Part shown: piece by piece, positions 1-7,744 of the stretch
Numbering within the stretch: the first letter of the stretch is position 1
Layout of the letters: the number at the start of each line of letters is the position of its first letter
Assembly (NCBI GenBank): GCA_964637445.1
Contig: CAZWWS010000031.1
Coordinates: 1-28,657 of the forward strand
Length of the DNA: 28,657 nt
Direction: 5' to 3'
Source: M3 sp964637445
Lineage (GTDB): Bacteria; Bacteroidota; Bacteroidia; Bacteroidales; Muribaculaceae
The notes under the pieces: model-generated
The model's input: only the letters and a program-made list of their open reading frames with translations
What the model was told of the DNA's origin: nothing
The model's database searches: none
Translations under genes and position numbers: made by a program

Positions 1-59
1 TCTTAATGAGGTTCTGACTACTCGCTAATGAGAAATTGAAATTATAGAACCTCCCTATA

Positions 60-422
60 ATGGATAAGGAGTATATAACAATAAAGGAGGCAAAAAAATG
101 GGACAAGAGAAAATTTAGTGTAGGGGAATTTGAAATATATGAGCCAATGGATGCTCCGGAGCTGACTCCGTCGGTATACGCACTTGTAGAGCGAGTTGAA
201 AATATCAATAAAGAGAGAATAAGATTGATGCAAACGCCCGACCAGAGATTGGTGAGCCGAAATGTTGGAAACCGAAATTTCAAAATTGGGTATCGAGCAT
301 TGTCGATGTTGAAACAATTGGTTGGAATTTCGCAGATTAAATCTCGGAGAAATAGAACCAAGCAATGGGATGAATTTAAGAAAGAACAGATTCATAAAAA
401 CAACAATAAGCCCCAAGAATAA
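60..422 (+). CDS. Hypothetical protein, small, charged, unrecognised
   Basis: Encodes a 120-residue protein that I do not recognise. It is rich in Lys, Arg, Glu and Asn, with no signal peptide or membrane segment. The middle (about residues 28-60) looks helical and mixed-charge, and the C-terminal third (about 66-120) is strongly basic, which would suit a nucleic-acid or ribosome contact, but that is inference. The opposite-strand frame over the same bases reads as hydrophobic low-complexity sequence typical of a shadow, so this strand is the likelier coding one. No TAnnTTTG promoter element is visible in the 59 bases upstream, so the promoter may lie off the window. An out-of-frame ATG at 98 follows a GGAGG, but that frame closes after six codons. 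It could also be a remnant of a larger gene. Confidence 0.5.
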   Translation: MDKEYITIKEAKKWDKRKFSVGEFEIYEPMDAPELTPSVYALVERVENINKERIRLMQTPDQRLVSRNVGNRNFKIGYRALSMLKQLVGISQIKSRRNRTKQWDEFKKEQIHKNNNKPQE

Positions 423-485
423 GGCAGAGGAAGTCTATTTTGTTGCGTGATTTTTTAGATTAACAAAAAAAAATGGCATTAATGT

Positions 486-516
486 GTTGAAAAATGAGCA
501 TTATTAGTTATTTTTG
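486..516 (+). promoter_or_regulatory. Candidate promoter of the thrS operon
   Basis: A TAnnTTTG element (TATTTTTG) at 509-516 is preceded, 19 bases upstream, by GTTG at 486-489, a three-of-four match to the Bacteroidota -33 element TTTG. Transcription would begin a few bases after 516, giving a leader of about 55-60 bases before the thrS ATG. Found by eye from the published consensus for Bacteroides promoters. Confidence 0.5.
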
Positions 517-526
517 CAGTCGATTT

Positions 527-557
527 GCGGTAATTTTCTCAAAGAATAAGAAACCGC
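527..557 (+). promoter_or_regulatory. Hairpin in the thrS 5' leader
   Basis: GCGGT at 527-531 pairs with ACCGC at 553-557, and an inner TTCT (536-539) pairs with AGAA (549-552), leaving a four-base bulge and a nine-base loop. It would sit near the 5' end of the predicted thrS transcript. It could stabilise the message or be a regulatory site; the loop shows no obvious threonine-anticodon mimic. Confidence 0.3.
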
Positions 558-577
558 TATAAAATTTTCATACCAAA

Positions 578-2515
578 ATGATAAACATTACATTTCCAGA
601 CAGTAGCGTAAAGCAGTTTGAAAAAGGAGTAACCCCATATCAAATTGCGGAGAGTATAAGTCCACGCCTTGCGCAAGATATTCTTGCCGCAACAATAAAT
701 GATGCCGAATGGGATATCTCACGACCAATCGACACTGATGCAACAATAAAGTTATTCAAGTGGGATGATCCGGAGGGCAAACATGCGTTTTGGCATAGCT
801 CGGCTCACCTTTTGGCTGAGGCTCTGCAAGAATTATATCCGGGTGTTAAGTTTGGTATCGGTCCTGCTGTAGAGAATGGTTTCTATTATGATATAGACCC
901 GGGAGAAAATAAACTTTCTGCAGAGGATTTTCCTAAGATTGAAAAGAAAATGCTCGAACTCGCTCAGTGTAAAGAGGAAATAAAACGTGCGGATATTTCT
1001 AAAGCTGATGCGCTAAAATTATTTGGCGATAGAGGTGAGGTTTATAAATGCGAGTTGATAAATGAACTTGAAGATGGACAAATTACTACCTATACTCAAG
1101 GCGCATTTACTGATCTCTGTAGAGGTCCGCATATCCCAAACACATCGCCGATAAAAGCCATTAAGATTACGTCTTTGGCTGGAGCTTATTGGAGAGGTGA
1201 TGAAAAACGCAACCAATTGGTGCGTGTATATGGTATAACTTTCCCCAAGAAGAAAATGCTTGATGAATATCTTGCATTGTTGGAAGAAGCAAAAAAACGC
1301 GACCATCGTAAGTTGGGTAAGGAAATGGAATTGTTTGCGTTCTCGACAAATGTAGGCGCCGGATTGCCTCTATGGCTTCCAAAGGGAGCTGCGTTGCGCG
1401 ATCGTTTGGAACAATTCCTTCGTAAGATTCAGAAACAATATGGCTATCAACAAGTAATTACGCCGCATATTGGCAATAAAATGTTGTATGTGACATCCGG
1501 TCACTATGCTAAATACGGAAAGGATTCATTTCAACCGATTCACACTCCGGAAGAAGGAGAGGAGTATTTGCTTAAGCCGATGAATTGTCCTCACCATTGT
1601 GAGATATTCAAGGCATTCCCTCGCTCGTATCGTGAACTTCCGTTGCGCCTTGCTGAATTTGGTACGGTGTATCGTTATGAACAAAGCGGTGAGTTGCATG
1701 GGTTGACTCGCGTACGCGGATTTACTCAAGACGATGCGCACATTTTCTGTGCTCCTGATCAAATAAAAGAAGAGTTCCTTAAGGTTATGGATATTATATT
1801 CTATATATTTAAGGCTCTTAAATTTGAGAATTTTGAAGCGCAAATATCGCTCCGCGACCCTAAAAACAAAGAAAAATATATAGGTACAGATGAAAATTGG
1901 CATCTCGCAGAAAGTGCTATTATAGAAGCGTGTGTCGAAAAAGGATTGAAAGCTCGCACGGAACTTGGCGAAGCAGCATTCTATGGTCCGAAACTTGACT
2001 TTATGGTGAAAGATGCTATCGGTCGCCGTTGGCAACTTGGTACCATACAAGTCGATTATAATTTGCCTGAGCGTTTCCAATTGGAGTATACCGGAGCTGA
2101 TAATCAAAAGCATCGTCCTGTGATGATTCATCGAGCACCGTTTGGTTCTATGGAGCGATTTGTGGCTGTATTGCTTGAGCATACTGCCGGTAAATTCCCG
2201 TTGTGGTTGACGCCCGAGCAAGCAGTAGTGCTTCCCATTAGCGAAAAATTCAATGATTACGCTCATGAAGTGGCTAAACAACTTTCAATGTCAGATGTGA
2301 GGGTGTTTGTTGATGATCGCAATGAAAAAATCGGCAAAAAGATTCGTGATAATGAATTAAAACGCATCCCTTACTTATTGATTGTGGGCGAAAAAGAAGC
2401 TCAGAATGGTGAAATATCTGTAAGAAAACAGGGCGAAGGTGATCAAGGTTCGGTAAAAATTGCTACCTTTGCCGAGAATTTGGCTCAAGAGGTCGAAAAT
2501 ATGATTAATCAATAA
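578..2515 (+). CDS. thrS: Threonine--tRNA ligase
   Basis: Cytosolic class II aminoacyl-tRNA synthetase that charges tRNA-Thr. The 645-residue protein has the usual family length and domain order: an N-terminal TGS domain (about 1-60), the editing domain with HxxxH (H73, H77) and the CRGPH motif (C181, H185) that removes mischarged serine, the class II catalytic core with the zinc-site region PMNCPHHCEIF, motif 2 around VYRYEQSGE and motif 3 around GSMERF, and a C-terminal HGTP anticodon-binding domain ending near the stop. The ATG at 578 gives a complete TGS domain. It is the first gene of a thrS-infC-rpmI-rplT cluster, an order common in bacteria, and infC follows after 9 bases, so they are probably co-transcribed. 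Confidence 0.97.
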   Translation: MINITFPDSSVKQFEKGVTPYQIAESISPRLAQDILAATINDAEWDISRPIDTDATIKLFKWDDPEGKHAFWHSSAHLLAEALQELYPGVKFGIGPAVENGFYYDIDPGENKLSAEDFPKIEKKMLELAQCKEEIKRADISKADALKLFGDRGEVYKCELINELEDGQITTYTQGAFTDLCRGPHIPNTSPIKAIKITSLAGAYWRGDEKRNQLVRVYGITFPKKKMLDEYLALLEEAKKRDHRKLGKEMELFAFSTNVGAGLPLWLPKGAALRDRLEQFLRKIQKQYGYQQVITPHIGNKMLYVTSGHYAKYGKDSFQPIHTPEEGEEYLLKPMNCPHHCEIFKAFPRSYRELPLRLAEFGTVYRYEQSGELHGLTRVRGFTQDDAHIFCAPDQIKEEFLKVMDIIFYIFKALKFENFEAQISLRDPKNKEKYIGTDENWHLAESAIIEACVEKGLKARTELGEAAFYGPKLDFMVKDAIGRRWQLGTIQVDYNLPERFQLEYTGADNQKHRPVMIHRAPFGSMERFVAVLLEHTAGKFPLWLTPEQAVVLPISEKFNDYAHEVAKQLSMSDVRVFVDDRNEKIGKKIRDNELKRIPYLLIVGEKEAQNGEISVRKQGEGDQGSVKIATFAENLAQEVENMINQ

Positions 2516-2524
2516 AAATACTGA

Positions 2525-3097
2525 ATGGAGAAAAAACCCAATCCGGGAGTAGTTCGTAGCAACGTCCCACCTCGTAGAGGCGACAAAAAACAAGAGCCCT
2601 ACGCTGTCAATGACCGCATTAGAGCACGAGAAGTAAGACTCGTAGGTGATAATGTAGAGACAGGAGTTTACCCAATTCAAGATGCTATCAAGATCGCAGA
2701 TGATTTAGGTCTTGATTTGATTGAAATTTCGCCCAACGCAGAGCCGCCGGTATGCAAGATTCTTGATTACCAAAAGTTCTTATATCAGCAAAAAAAACGA
2801 CTGAAGGAACAAAAAGCAAAATCCACGAAAGTGGTGGTTAAAGAAATTCGTTTTGGTCCGCAAACCGACGACCATGACTATAATTTCAAGCTTAAGCATG
2901 CTATTGGATTCCTTCAAGAAGGAGCTAAAGTTAAGGCATATGTATTCTTCAAAGGTCGTTCGATTTTGTTTAAAGAGCAAGGAGAAGTATTGCTTCTGAG
3001 ATTTGCTAATGACTTGGAAGAGTATGGCAAGGTGGAGCAAATGCCGGTATTAGAAGGTAAGCGTATGATTATTATGCTTACGCCAAAGAAAAAATAA
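2525..3097 (+). CDS. infC: Translation initiation factor IF-3
   Basis: IF-3 binds the 30S subunit, keeps it from joining 50S prematurely and checks start-codon and initiator-tRNA choice. The 190-residue protein has the N-terminal domain (YAVNDRIRAREVRLVG, about 26-41, then the PVCKILDYQKF segment), a Lys-rich linker helix, and the C-terminal domain with KEIRFGP and the DHDYNFKLKHA segment. There is a short basic extension of about 25 residues before the conserved domain. The start is an ordinary ATG here, unlike the AUU start known from enteric bacteria, so the start-codon-based autoregulation described in E. coli probably does not apply. It lies 9 bases after thrS and 67 before rpmI. Confidence 0.96.
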   Translation: MEKKPNPGVVRSNVPPRRGDKKQEPYAVNDRIRAREVRLVGDNVETGVYPIQDAIKIADDLGLDLIEISPNAEPPVCKILDYQKFLYQQKKRLKEQKAKSTKVVVKEIRFGPQTDDHDYNFKLKHAIGFLQEGAKVKAYVFFKGRSILFKEQGEVLLLRFANDLEEYGKVEQMPVLEGKRMIIMLTPKKK

Positions 3098-3109
3098 TAA
3101 TCCATGTCA

Positions 3110-3139
3110 CGAGTTGATATAGGACAATTTTATAACTCG
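3110..3139 (+). promoter_or_regulatory. Small hairpin in the infC-rpmI gap
   Basis: CGAGTT at 3110-3115 pairs with AACTCG at 3134-3139 around an 18-base loop. It falls in the 67-base gap before rpmI, where other bacteria carry ribosomal protein leader structures, but six base pairs with a large loop is weak and there is no T-run to make it a terminator. Confidence 0.25.
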
Positions 3140-3164
3140 AATTAACAAATTAAAAGTAACAAAA

Positions 3165-3362
3165 ATGCCAAAGGTTAAGACTAACTCCGGTGCCAAAAAG
3201 AGGTTCGCCCTTACCGGATCAGGAAAGATCAAAAGAAAACATGCGTTCAAAAGTCATATCTTGACAAAGAAGACTAAGAAGCAGAAAAGAAACCTCACTC
3301 ACTCAGGCGTAATCGCTAAGGTTGATGAGAGCAACGTAAAGGCATTACTTGCCCTCAAATAA
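3165..3362 (+). CDS. rpmI: Large ribosomal subunit protein bL35
   Basis: A 65-residue, strongly basic protein of the 50S subunit. It begins MPKVKTNSGAKKRF and carries the family features GSGKIKRKHAF and ILTKKTKKQKRNL, and its length matches bL35 exactly. It sits between infC and rplT as in most bacteria. The start is preceded by an A-rich stretch with no Shine-Dalgarno sequence, as for most genes in this window. Confidence 0.97.
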   Translation: MPKVKTNSGAKKRFALTGSGKIKRKHAFKSHILTKKTKKQKRNLTHSGVIAKVDESNVKALLALK

Positions 3363-3417
3363 TTTCTAATAGGTTTCTCGTTTTTTAATTCGTGATTTTA
3401 TAATTCTTTTATTAACC

Positions 3418-3455
3418 GAATGTATAGCTAATAAGAGCGTAAGCCGCTAACATTC
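3418..3455 (+). promoter_or_regulatory. Bulged stem-loop before rplT, candidate L20 leader
   Basis: GAATGT-A-TAGC at 3418-3428 pairs with GCTAACATTC at 3446-3455, ten base pairs broken by one bulged A (3424), around a 17-base loop that contains GCGTAAGC. It ends 16 bases before the rplT ATG. L20 represses its own operon through leader RNA in E. coli and B. subtilis, so a regulatory role is plausible, but this structure does not match one I know for Bacteroidales. No T-run follows, so it is not an intrinsic terminator. Confidence 0.45.
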
Positions 3456-3471
3456 AAAACAATTTACAGAA

Positions 3472-3822
3472 ATGCCAAGATCAGTAAATCATGTTGCGTC
3501 AAGAGCACGCAGAAAGAAAATCTTAAAACTCACCCGTGGTTATTTCGGTTGCCGTAAAAACGTTTGGACGGTAGCAAAGAACACTTGGGAAAAAGGTCTT
3601 ACTTATGCTTATCGTGATCGTAAGAACAAAAAGCGTAATTTCCGTGCTCTTTGGATTCAACGTATCAATGCAGCTGCTCGCCTTGAAGACCTCTCATACT
3701 CAAAATTGATGGGACTCATTCACAAGGCCGGTATTGAGATTAACCGCAAAGTCCTTGCCGACCTTGCTCTTAACAATCCTGCAGCGTTCAAAGCTATTGT
3801 AGATAAAGTAAAGAACGCATAA
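3472..3822 (+). CDS. rplT: Large ribosomal subunit protein bL20
   Basis: A 116-residue basic protein that binds 23S rRNA early in 50S assembly; in several bacteria it also represses the infC-rpmI-rplT message. It starts MPRSVNHVASRARRKKILK and contains the conserved GYFGCRKNVW, YRDRKNKKRNFRALWIQRINAAAR and GLIHKAGIEINRKVLADLA segments, covering the long N-terminal helix and the globular C-terminal domain at full length. It is the last gene of the thrS operon: a strong terminator starts 20 bases after its stop. The 109-base gap upstream is long for this cluster and holds the stem-loop at 3418-3455. Confidence 0.97.
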   Translation: MPRSVNHVASRARRKKILKLTRGYFGCRKNVWTVAKNTWEKGLTYAYRDRKNKKRNFRALWIQRINAAARLEDLSYSKLMGLIHKAGIEINRKVLADLALNNPAAFKAIVDKVKNA

Positions 3823-3841
3823 GTTCGTGACTCATTAATAG

Positions 3842-3880
3842 AGGGACTCTTTGAATTATCAAGGAGTCCTTTTATTATAT
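3842..3880 (+). terminator. Intrinsic terminator after rplT
   Basis: Eleven pairs link 3842-3852 with 3861-3871 (core GGACTC / GAGTCC, two G-T pairs) around an eight-base loop, followed by a T-rich stretch to about 3884. It closes the thrS-infC-rpmI-rplT transcription unit. Confidence 0.85.
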
Positions 3881-3918
3881 TTTTACTTCAGATATATTAT
3901 TATACCGAGATTTATGAC

Positions 3919-3926
3919 TAAATTTG
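3919..3926 (+). promoter_or_regulatory. Candidate -7 element for glnS
   Basis: TAAATTTG matches TAnnTTTG. No TTTG is found 19-21 bases upstream, so only half of the promoter is visible. The bases after it (TTTGTACATT, then an AAAT..AGAAAT run) closely resemble those before lpxD. Confidence 0.4.
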
Positions 3927-3984
3927 TACATTAAATTTAGAAATAGAATAATCATTAATATCAATATCATAAATTACATGAGCT

Positions 3985-5688
3985 ATGACTGTTATGAATG
4001 AAACTGAAAATACAGAGAAAAAAGGACTGAATTTTGTCGAACAGATTGTTTATGATGATCTTCAAGCCGGAAAGAATGGAGGACGCTTGAATACACGTTT
4101 CCCACCGGAACCCAATGGGTATCTACATATCGGTCATGCAAAAGCTATATGTATGGATTTCGGTATAGCTGAAAAATTTGGAGGAACATGTAATCTTCGA
4201 TTTGATGACACCAATCCGGTGAAAGAGGATGTTGAATATGTGGATTCGATAAGAGAGGACATTCATTGGCTCGGATTTGATTGGGGTAATAGAGAATATT
4301 ACGCGTCGGATTATTTTCCTCAATTATACGATTTAGCAATTCGACTAATAAAAGAAGGTAAGGCATATGTCGACGATCAATCATCAGAGCAAATAGCGGC
4401 CCAAAAAGGGACTCCGACTACGCCTGGAACGGAAAGCCCATTCAGAAATCGTTCAGTTGACGAAAATTTGGATTTATTTGAACGCATGAATAAGGGAGAA
4501 TTTGATGAAGGTTCGCGTGTGTTGCGTGCAAAGATTGATATGGCTTCATCAAATATGCATTTTCGTGACCCGATAATGTATCGTATCATCAAGACGCCTC
4601 ATCATCGTACCGGAACGAAATGGAACGTATATCCTATGTATGATTTTGCTCATGGTCAGAGCGATTATTTCGAGGGTGTTACACATTCGATATGTACACT
4701 TGAATTTGTCCCTCATCGTCCGTTGTACGAATATTTTGTAAAGGAACTTGCAGATGAGTCTTATTGTCCACGTCAGATTGAGTTCAACCGCTTGAACTTG
4801 ACTTATACAGTAATGAGTAAGCGCAAGTTGCTTCAATTGGTAAAAGAGGGATTGGTTGCCGGTTGGGATGACCCTCGTATGCCGACTATATCCGGTATGC
4901 GTCGTCGAGGATATACTCCCAAATCGATACGTAACTTTGTGGATATGATTGGATATACTAAATTTGAGGCTCTTAATAGTGTGTCATTGCTTGAACATGC
5001 AGTTAGAGAGGATTTGAATAAAGTCTCTACTCGCGTTATGGCAGTATTGGATCCTGTAAAGTTGATTATAACTAATTATCCTGAAGGTCAAGTTGAAATG
5101 CTTGAGTTGGAAAACAATCCTGAAGATATAAATGCGGGAACTCATCAAATGCCATTTTCGAGAGAGATTTATATAGAGCGTGATGACTTTATGGAAAATC
5201 CTCCGAAAAAATTCTTCCGTCTTGCTCCCGACGGTGAGGTACGTCTTAAGGGTGGCTACATTATTAAGTGTACCGGCGTTAAGAAGGATGCCGAAGGTAA
5301 TATTGAAGAAATTTATTGTACGTATGACCCTGAAACCAAAAGTGGTATGCCCGGTAGTATGCGCAAGGTGAAAGGGACGCTGCATTGGGTTTCAGTGGCT
5401 CATGCAGTTGATGCGACTGTTCGATTGTACGACCGCCTGTTTGCTGTAGAAAATCCGGCAGAAGAAAAAGAAAAGGATTTCAGAGAACTATTAAATCAGG
5501 ATTCATTGAAAGTAGTAGACGGAGTGAAGGTGGAGCCATATCTTGCTGCTAACGCAAAAGTTAGCGAGAAGTTCCAATTCCAACGTATCGGATATTTCAC
5601 TCCCGACTACGCCTCAAAAGAAGGTGCGTTAATCTTCAATCGCACCATCGCGTTGAAAGACAGTTGGGAGAAGGCTCAAAAGAAATAG
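3985..5688 (+). CDS. glnS: Glutamine--tRNA ligase
   Basis: Cytosolic class I synthetase that charges tRNA-Gln directly, so this organism need not depend on the transamidation route. The 567-residue protein has the Rossmann catalytic core with the HIGH motif at 48-51 (PPEPNGYLHIGHAKA), the LRFDDTNP segment, the NVYPMYDFAHG tRNA and amino-acid site region, and the KMSKS-like loop MSKRK at 277-281, followed by the two beta-barrel anticodon-binding domains. HFRDPIMYRI and the TYTVMSKRK context separate GlnRS from GluRS. The ATG at 3985 has an alternative three codons downstream (3994). The TPR gene follows after only 3 bases, so the two are probably one transcript. Confidence 0.96.
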   Translation: MTVMNETENTEKKGLNFVEQIVYDDLQAGKNGGRLNTRFPPEPNGYLHIGHAKAICMDFGIAEKFGGTCNLRFDDTNPVKEDVEYVDSIREDIHWLGFDWGNREYYASDYFPQLYDLAIRLIKEGKAYVDDQSSEQIAAQKGTPTTPGTESPFRNRSVDENLDLFERMNKGEFDEGSRVLRAKIDMASSNMHFRDPIMYRIIKTPHHRTGTKWNVYPMYDFAHGQSDYFEGVTHSICTLEFVPHRPLYEYFVKELADESYCPRQIEFNRLNLTYTVMSKRKLLQLVKEGLVAGWDDPRMPTISGMRRRGYTPKSIRNFVDMIGYTKFEALNSVSLLEHAVREDLNKVSTRVMAVLDPVKLIITNYPEGQVEMLELENNPEDINAGTHQMPFSREIYIERDDFMENPPKKFFRLAPDGEVRLKGGYIIKCTGVKKDAEGNIEEIYCTYDPETKSGMPGSMRKVKGTLHWVSVAHAVDATVRLYDRLFAVENPAEEKEKDFRELLNQDSLKVVDGVKVEPYLAANAKVSEKFQFQRIGYFTPDYASKEGALIFNRTIALKDSWEKAQKK

Positions 5689-5691
5689 TCA

Positions 5692-7119
5692 ATGAATAGT
5701 AATTCTAACGACCAATTTCAGCTCTATAATCAATTCAAAGATATATTGTCGACCGAAGTGAAGTCGGCAATATATTTTGATGAATTTGATTTGATTGACG
5801 TATATGATTATGCTAATGATATTGATGATCAATACGTGAAATTGGAAGCCTTGATGTGTGGAGCCAGATTATATCCGGATAGTGAGTTGCTGGCGGTTAG
5901 AAGGGCTTATTATTACTATTCCAACAATGATAATGATGCAGCTTCTGAATTGGTAAAACTATATGAACACCGCTCAGTGTTATGGGATATTCTGCAACTA
6001 AAGTTGGAATGCCCGTCCAAGGATCTGGCTGTATATGAAATAGATAAGATTATATCAAAATCATATAAGTTGGATGATGAAACGATCATCCAACTTGTTG
6101 ATTTTATAGAGGAGTATTCTATTGTTTCATGGGCTGTTGTTAAAAAGCAGGCAATAGCAGAAAAATGTGCGTATCCATCAACGTTTTACTATGAGTTGGG
6201 AATGGTTGTTGATGGAATCGGAGAGCATGAAATAGCGGCTTCATTGTTTGAGGATGCAACAATGCAAGAGCCTTTTAATGCCATCTTTTGGGAGTGCTTG
6301 TCACAATCCTATTATAATTGTACTGAATACGAAAAGGCTCTAAGTGCGATTGATTACGCGTTGGCTATAGAGCCGGAGTCACATCGTAGCCGTGTATTAA
6401 AAGCTCAGATTGCGATTGAACTTAATAAAGATATAGAAGAAACAATTGACTCTCTAAAATTCATCTTATCAAAAAATCCTCAAGATAGTCAATGTGTCAG
6501 GACATTGGCGATGCTATACGATAGTATAGGACAAACCGACGATGCCGTTAAGCTAATCCTTGATATTTCTAAAATTCAACCAGAAGAAAAACTATGGGTG
6601 GATTGTCTTCTGTCTGAAATGAATGACTCTTTCGACCATTGCATTATAGATGCCTATTATGATGCAACGAAATATATCGATGAAGATTTATGGATAGAGT
6701 GGTCTATTGGATACTTATCCAATGGTCACAATATTCAAGCCTTTAATGTATTAGATTGCTTGCATCGCCATGGTCAATTGCAAAAAGGATATAATATCTA
6801 TTATGAGGTTCTATATCGTTTAGGTCGATATGAGGATGTTGTTTCTGATATTATAGAAGCGCAGAGGTTAAAACAAATATGGCAACCTGAAGTTTGGCTT
6901 ATTGCCGTGCTAAGTATATGTCGAGTTAAAGGTTATGACATGGCTGCGACAATCATGGATAAAGCCATAGAATCTTATTCGATGACAAAAAATATGCCAT
7001 ACTATGTAAGAGTTGCATGGCATGGCGTGATTTCCGTTCTTGAGGAATTAAAGTCCGCTCATGAAAGCGACGAAGTGCATTATATCGATGAGTTTGATCC
7101 GTTTATAGATAGGGATTAG
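5692..7119 (+). CDS. Tetratricopeptide-repeat protein
   Basis: A 475-residue acidic protein with no signal peptide, so probably cytosolic. TPR-type helical pairs are clear in about residues 160-300, for example YYELGMVVDGIGEHEIAASL, ECLSQSYYNCTEYEKALSAI, DYALAIEPESHRSRVLKAQI and TLAMLYDSIGQTDDAVKLI, and more degenerate repeats run on both sides. TPR arrays bind protein partners; no catalytic motif is visible, so the partner and process are unknown. It starts 3 bases after the glnS stop and is likely translated from the same message. Its last 17 bases overlap the end of the MBL-fold gene on the other strand. Acidic residues dominate the C-terminus. Confidence 0.88.
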   Translation: MNSNSNDQFQLYNQFKDILSTEVKSAIYFDEFDLIDVYDYANDIDDQYVKLEALMCGARLYPDSELLAVRRAYYYYSNNDNDAASELVKLYEHRSVLWDILQLKLECPSKDLAVYEIDKIISKSYKLDDETIIQLVDFIEEYSIVSWAVVKKQAIAEKCAYPSTFYYELGMVVDGIGEHEIAASLFEDATMQEPFNAIFWECLSQSYYNCTEYEKALSAIDYALAIEPESHRSRVLKAQIAIELNKDIEETIDSLKFILSKNPQDSQCVRTLAMLYDSIGQTDDAVKLILDISKIQPEEKLWVDCLLSEMNDSFDHCIIDAYYDATKYIDEDLWIEWSIGYLSNGHNIQAFNVLDCLHRHGQLQKGYNIYYEVLYRLGRYEDVVSDIIEAQRLKQIWQPEVWLIAVLSICRVKGYDMAATIMDKAIESYSMTKNMPYYVRVAWHGVISVLEELKSAHESDEVHYIDEFDPFIDRD

Positions 7120-7741
7120 TGGATTTTTCCTCCGCAATAGTAGTACTTGGACCATGACCGGGATAAACTATTGTTGAGTTGGGGAGAGTAAGAAGTTTTG
7201 TAGATATCGCATCAATTAGTTGAGCATAGTTGCCTCCTGCCAAATCTGTACGACCAATACTTGATTTGAATAAAGCATCGCCTACGATTACCCAATTGTC
7301 AGAAGGTGAGTATAGCGCAATCCCTCCGGGAGAGTGGCCTGGAACGTGTAATACTTCTAACGACTCATTTCCTAAAAATATTTTGTCTCCCTCATGTAAT
7401 TCATGGCTGATTGATAGAGACGAAAAATCGTAGTTTAAGCCGAATAGTCGAGCTTGAGCAAGTAGATTCTCGCCTAAAAAACTATCATCAGAATTAGCTT
7501 CTAAGTTGACGCCAAATTTTTCTATAATATGATGAGCCCCAAATACATGGTCGATATGGAGATGGGTACATATCAAATGCTTGATGCTTAAATTTTTTTC
7601 AGCAATGAATGAATCGATCGCCTTTATCTCAGAGTCATTGATCATGCCGGGGTCAACAATCGCTGCATCAAATGTCTGTTCATCCCAAATGATGAATGTG
7701 TTCACTCCGAACATATTGAAAACGAAACGCTGTAGATTCAT
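7103..7741 (-). CDS. MBL-fold metallo-hydrolase (glyoxalase II-like)
   Basis: A 212-residue metallo-beta-lactamase-fold enzyme, probably a cytosolic hydrolase with a binuclear metal site. All expected ligands are present: the HxHxDH motif at 60-65 (THLHIDHVFG), H136 in GHSPGG, D155 in VIVGDALF and H196 in YPGHGP. The short single-domain form without the glyoxalase II C-terminal domain points to the general COG0491 group, so the substrate (glutathione thioester, persulfide or another ester) cannot be named. It starts 3 bases after the rsmG stop and is surely co-transcribed with it. Its 3' end overlaps the TPR gene by 17 bases, convergently. Confidence 0.88.
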   Translation of the reverse strand: MNLQRFVFNMFGVNTFIIWDEQTFDAAIVDPGMINDSEIKAIDSFIAEKNLSIKHLICTHLHIDHVFGAHHIIEKFGVNLEANSDDSFLGENLLAQARLFGLNYDFSSLSISHELHEGDKIFLGNESLEVLHVPGHSPGGIALYSPSDNWVIVGDALFKSSIGRTDLAGGNYAQLIDAISTKLLTLPNSTIVYPGHGPSTTIAEEKSTNPYL

Positions 7742-7744
7742 CTC

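Noticed and set aside
85..118. GGAGG followed by an ATG at 98
   Set aside because: The frame stops after six codons and the Bacteroidota genes here do not use Shine-Dalgarno motifs; likely chance.
42..416. Minus-strand open frame over the small hypothetical gene
   Set aside because: Composition is hydrophobic and Phe/Leu/Ile rich as expected from the complement of an AT-rich gene; the plus-strand frame looks far more protein-like.
1526..2281. 251-codon open frame antisense to thrS
   Set aside because: Lies wholly within the unmistakable thrS catalytic region and has no family-like blocks; a shadow of codon use.
3363..3471. Terminator between rpmI and rplT
   Set aside because: The hairpin at 3418-3455 has no following T-run; a leader role is likelier than termination.
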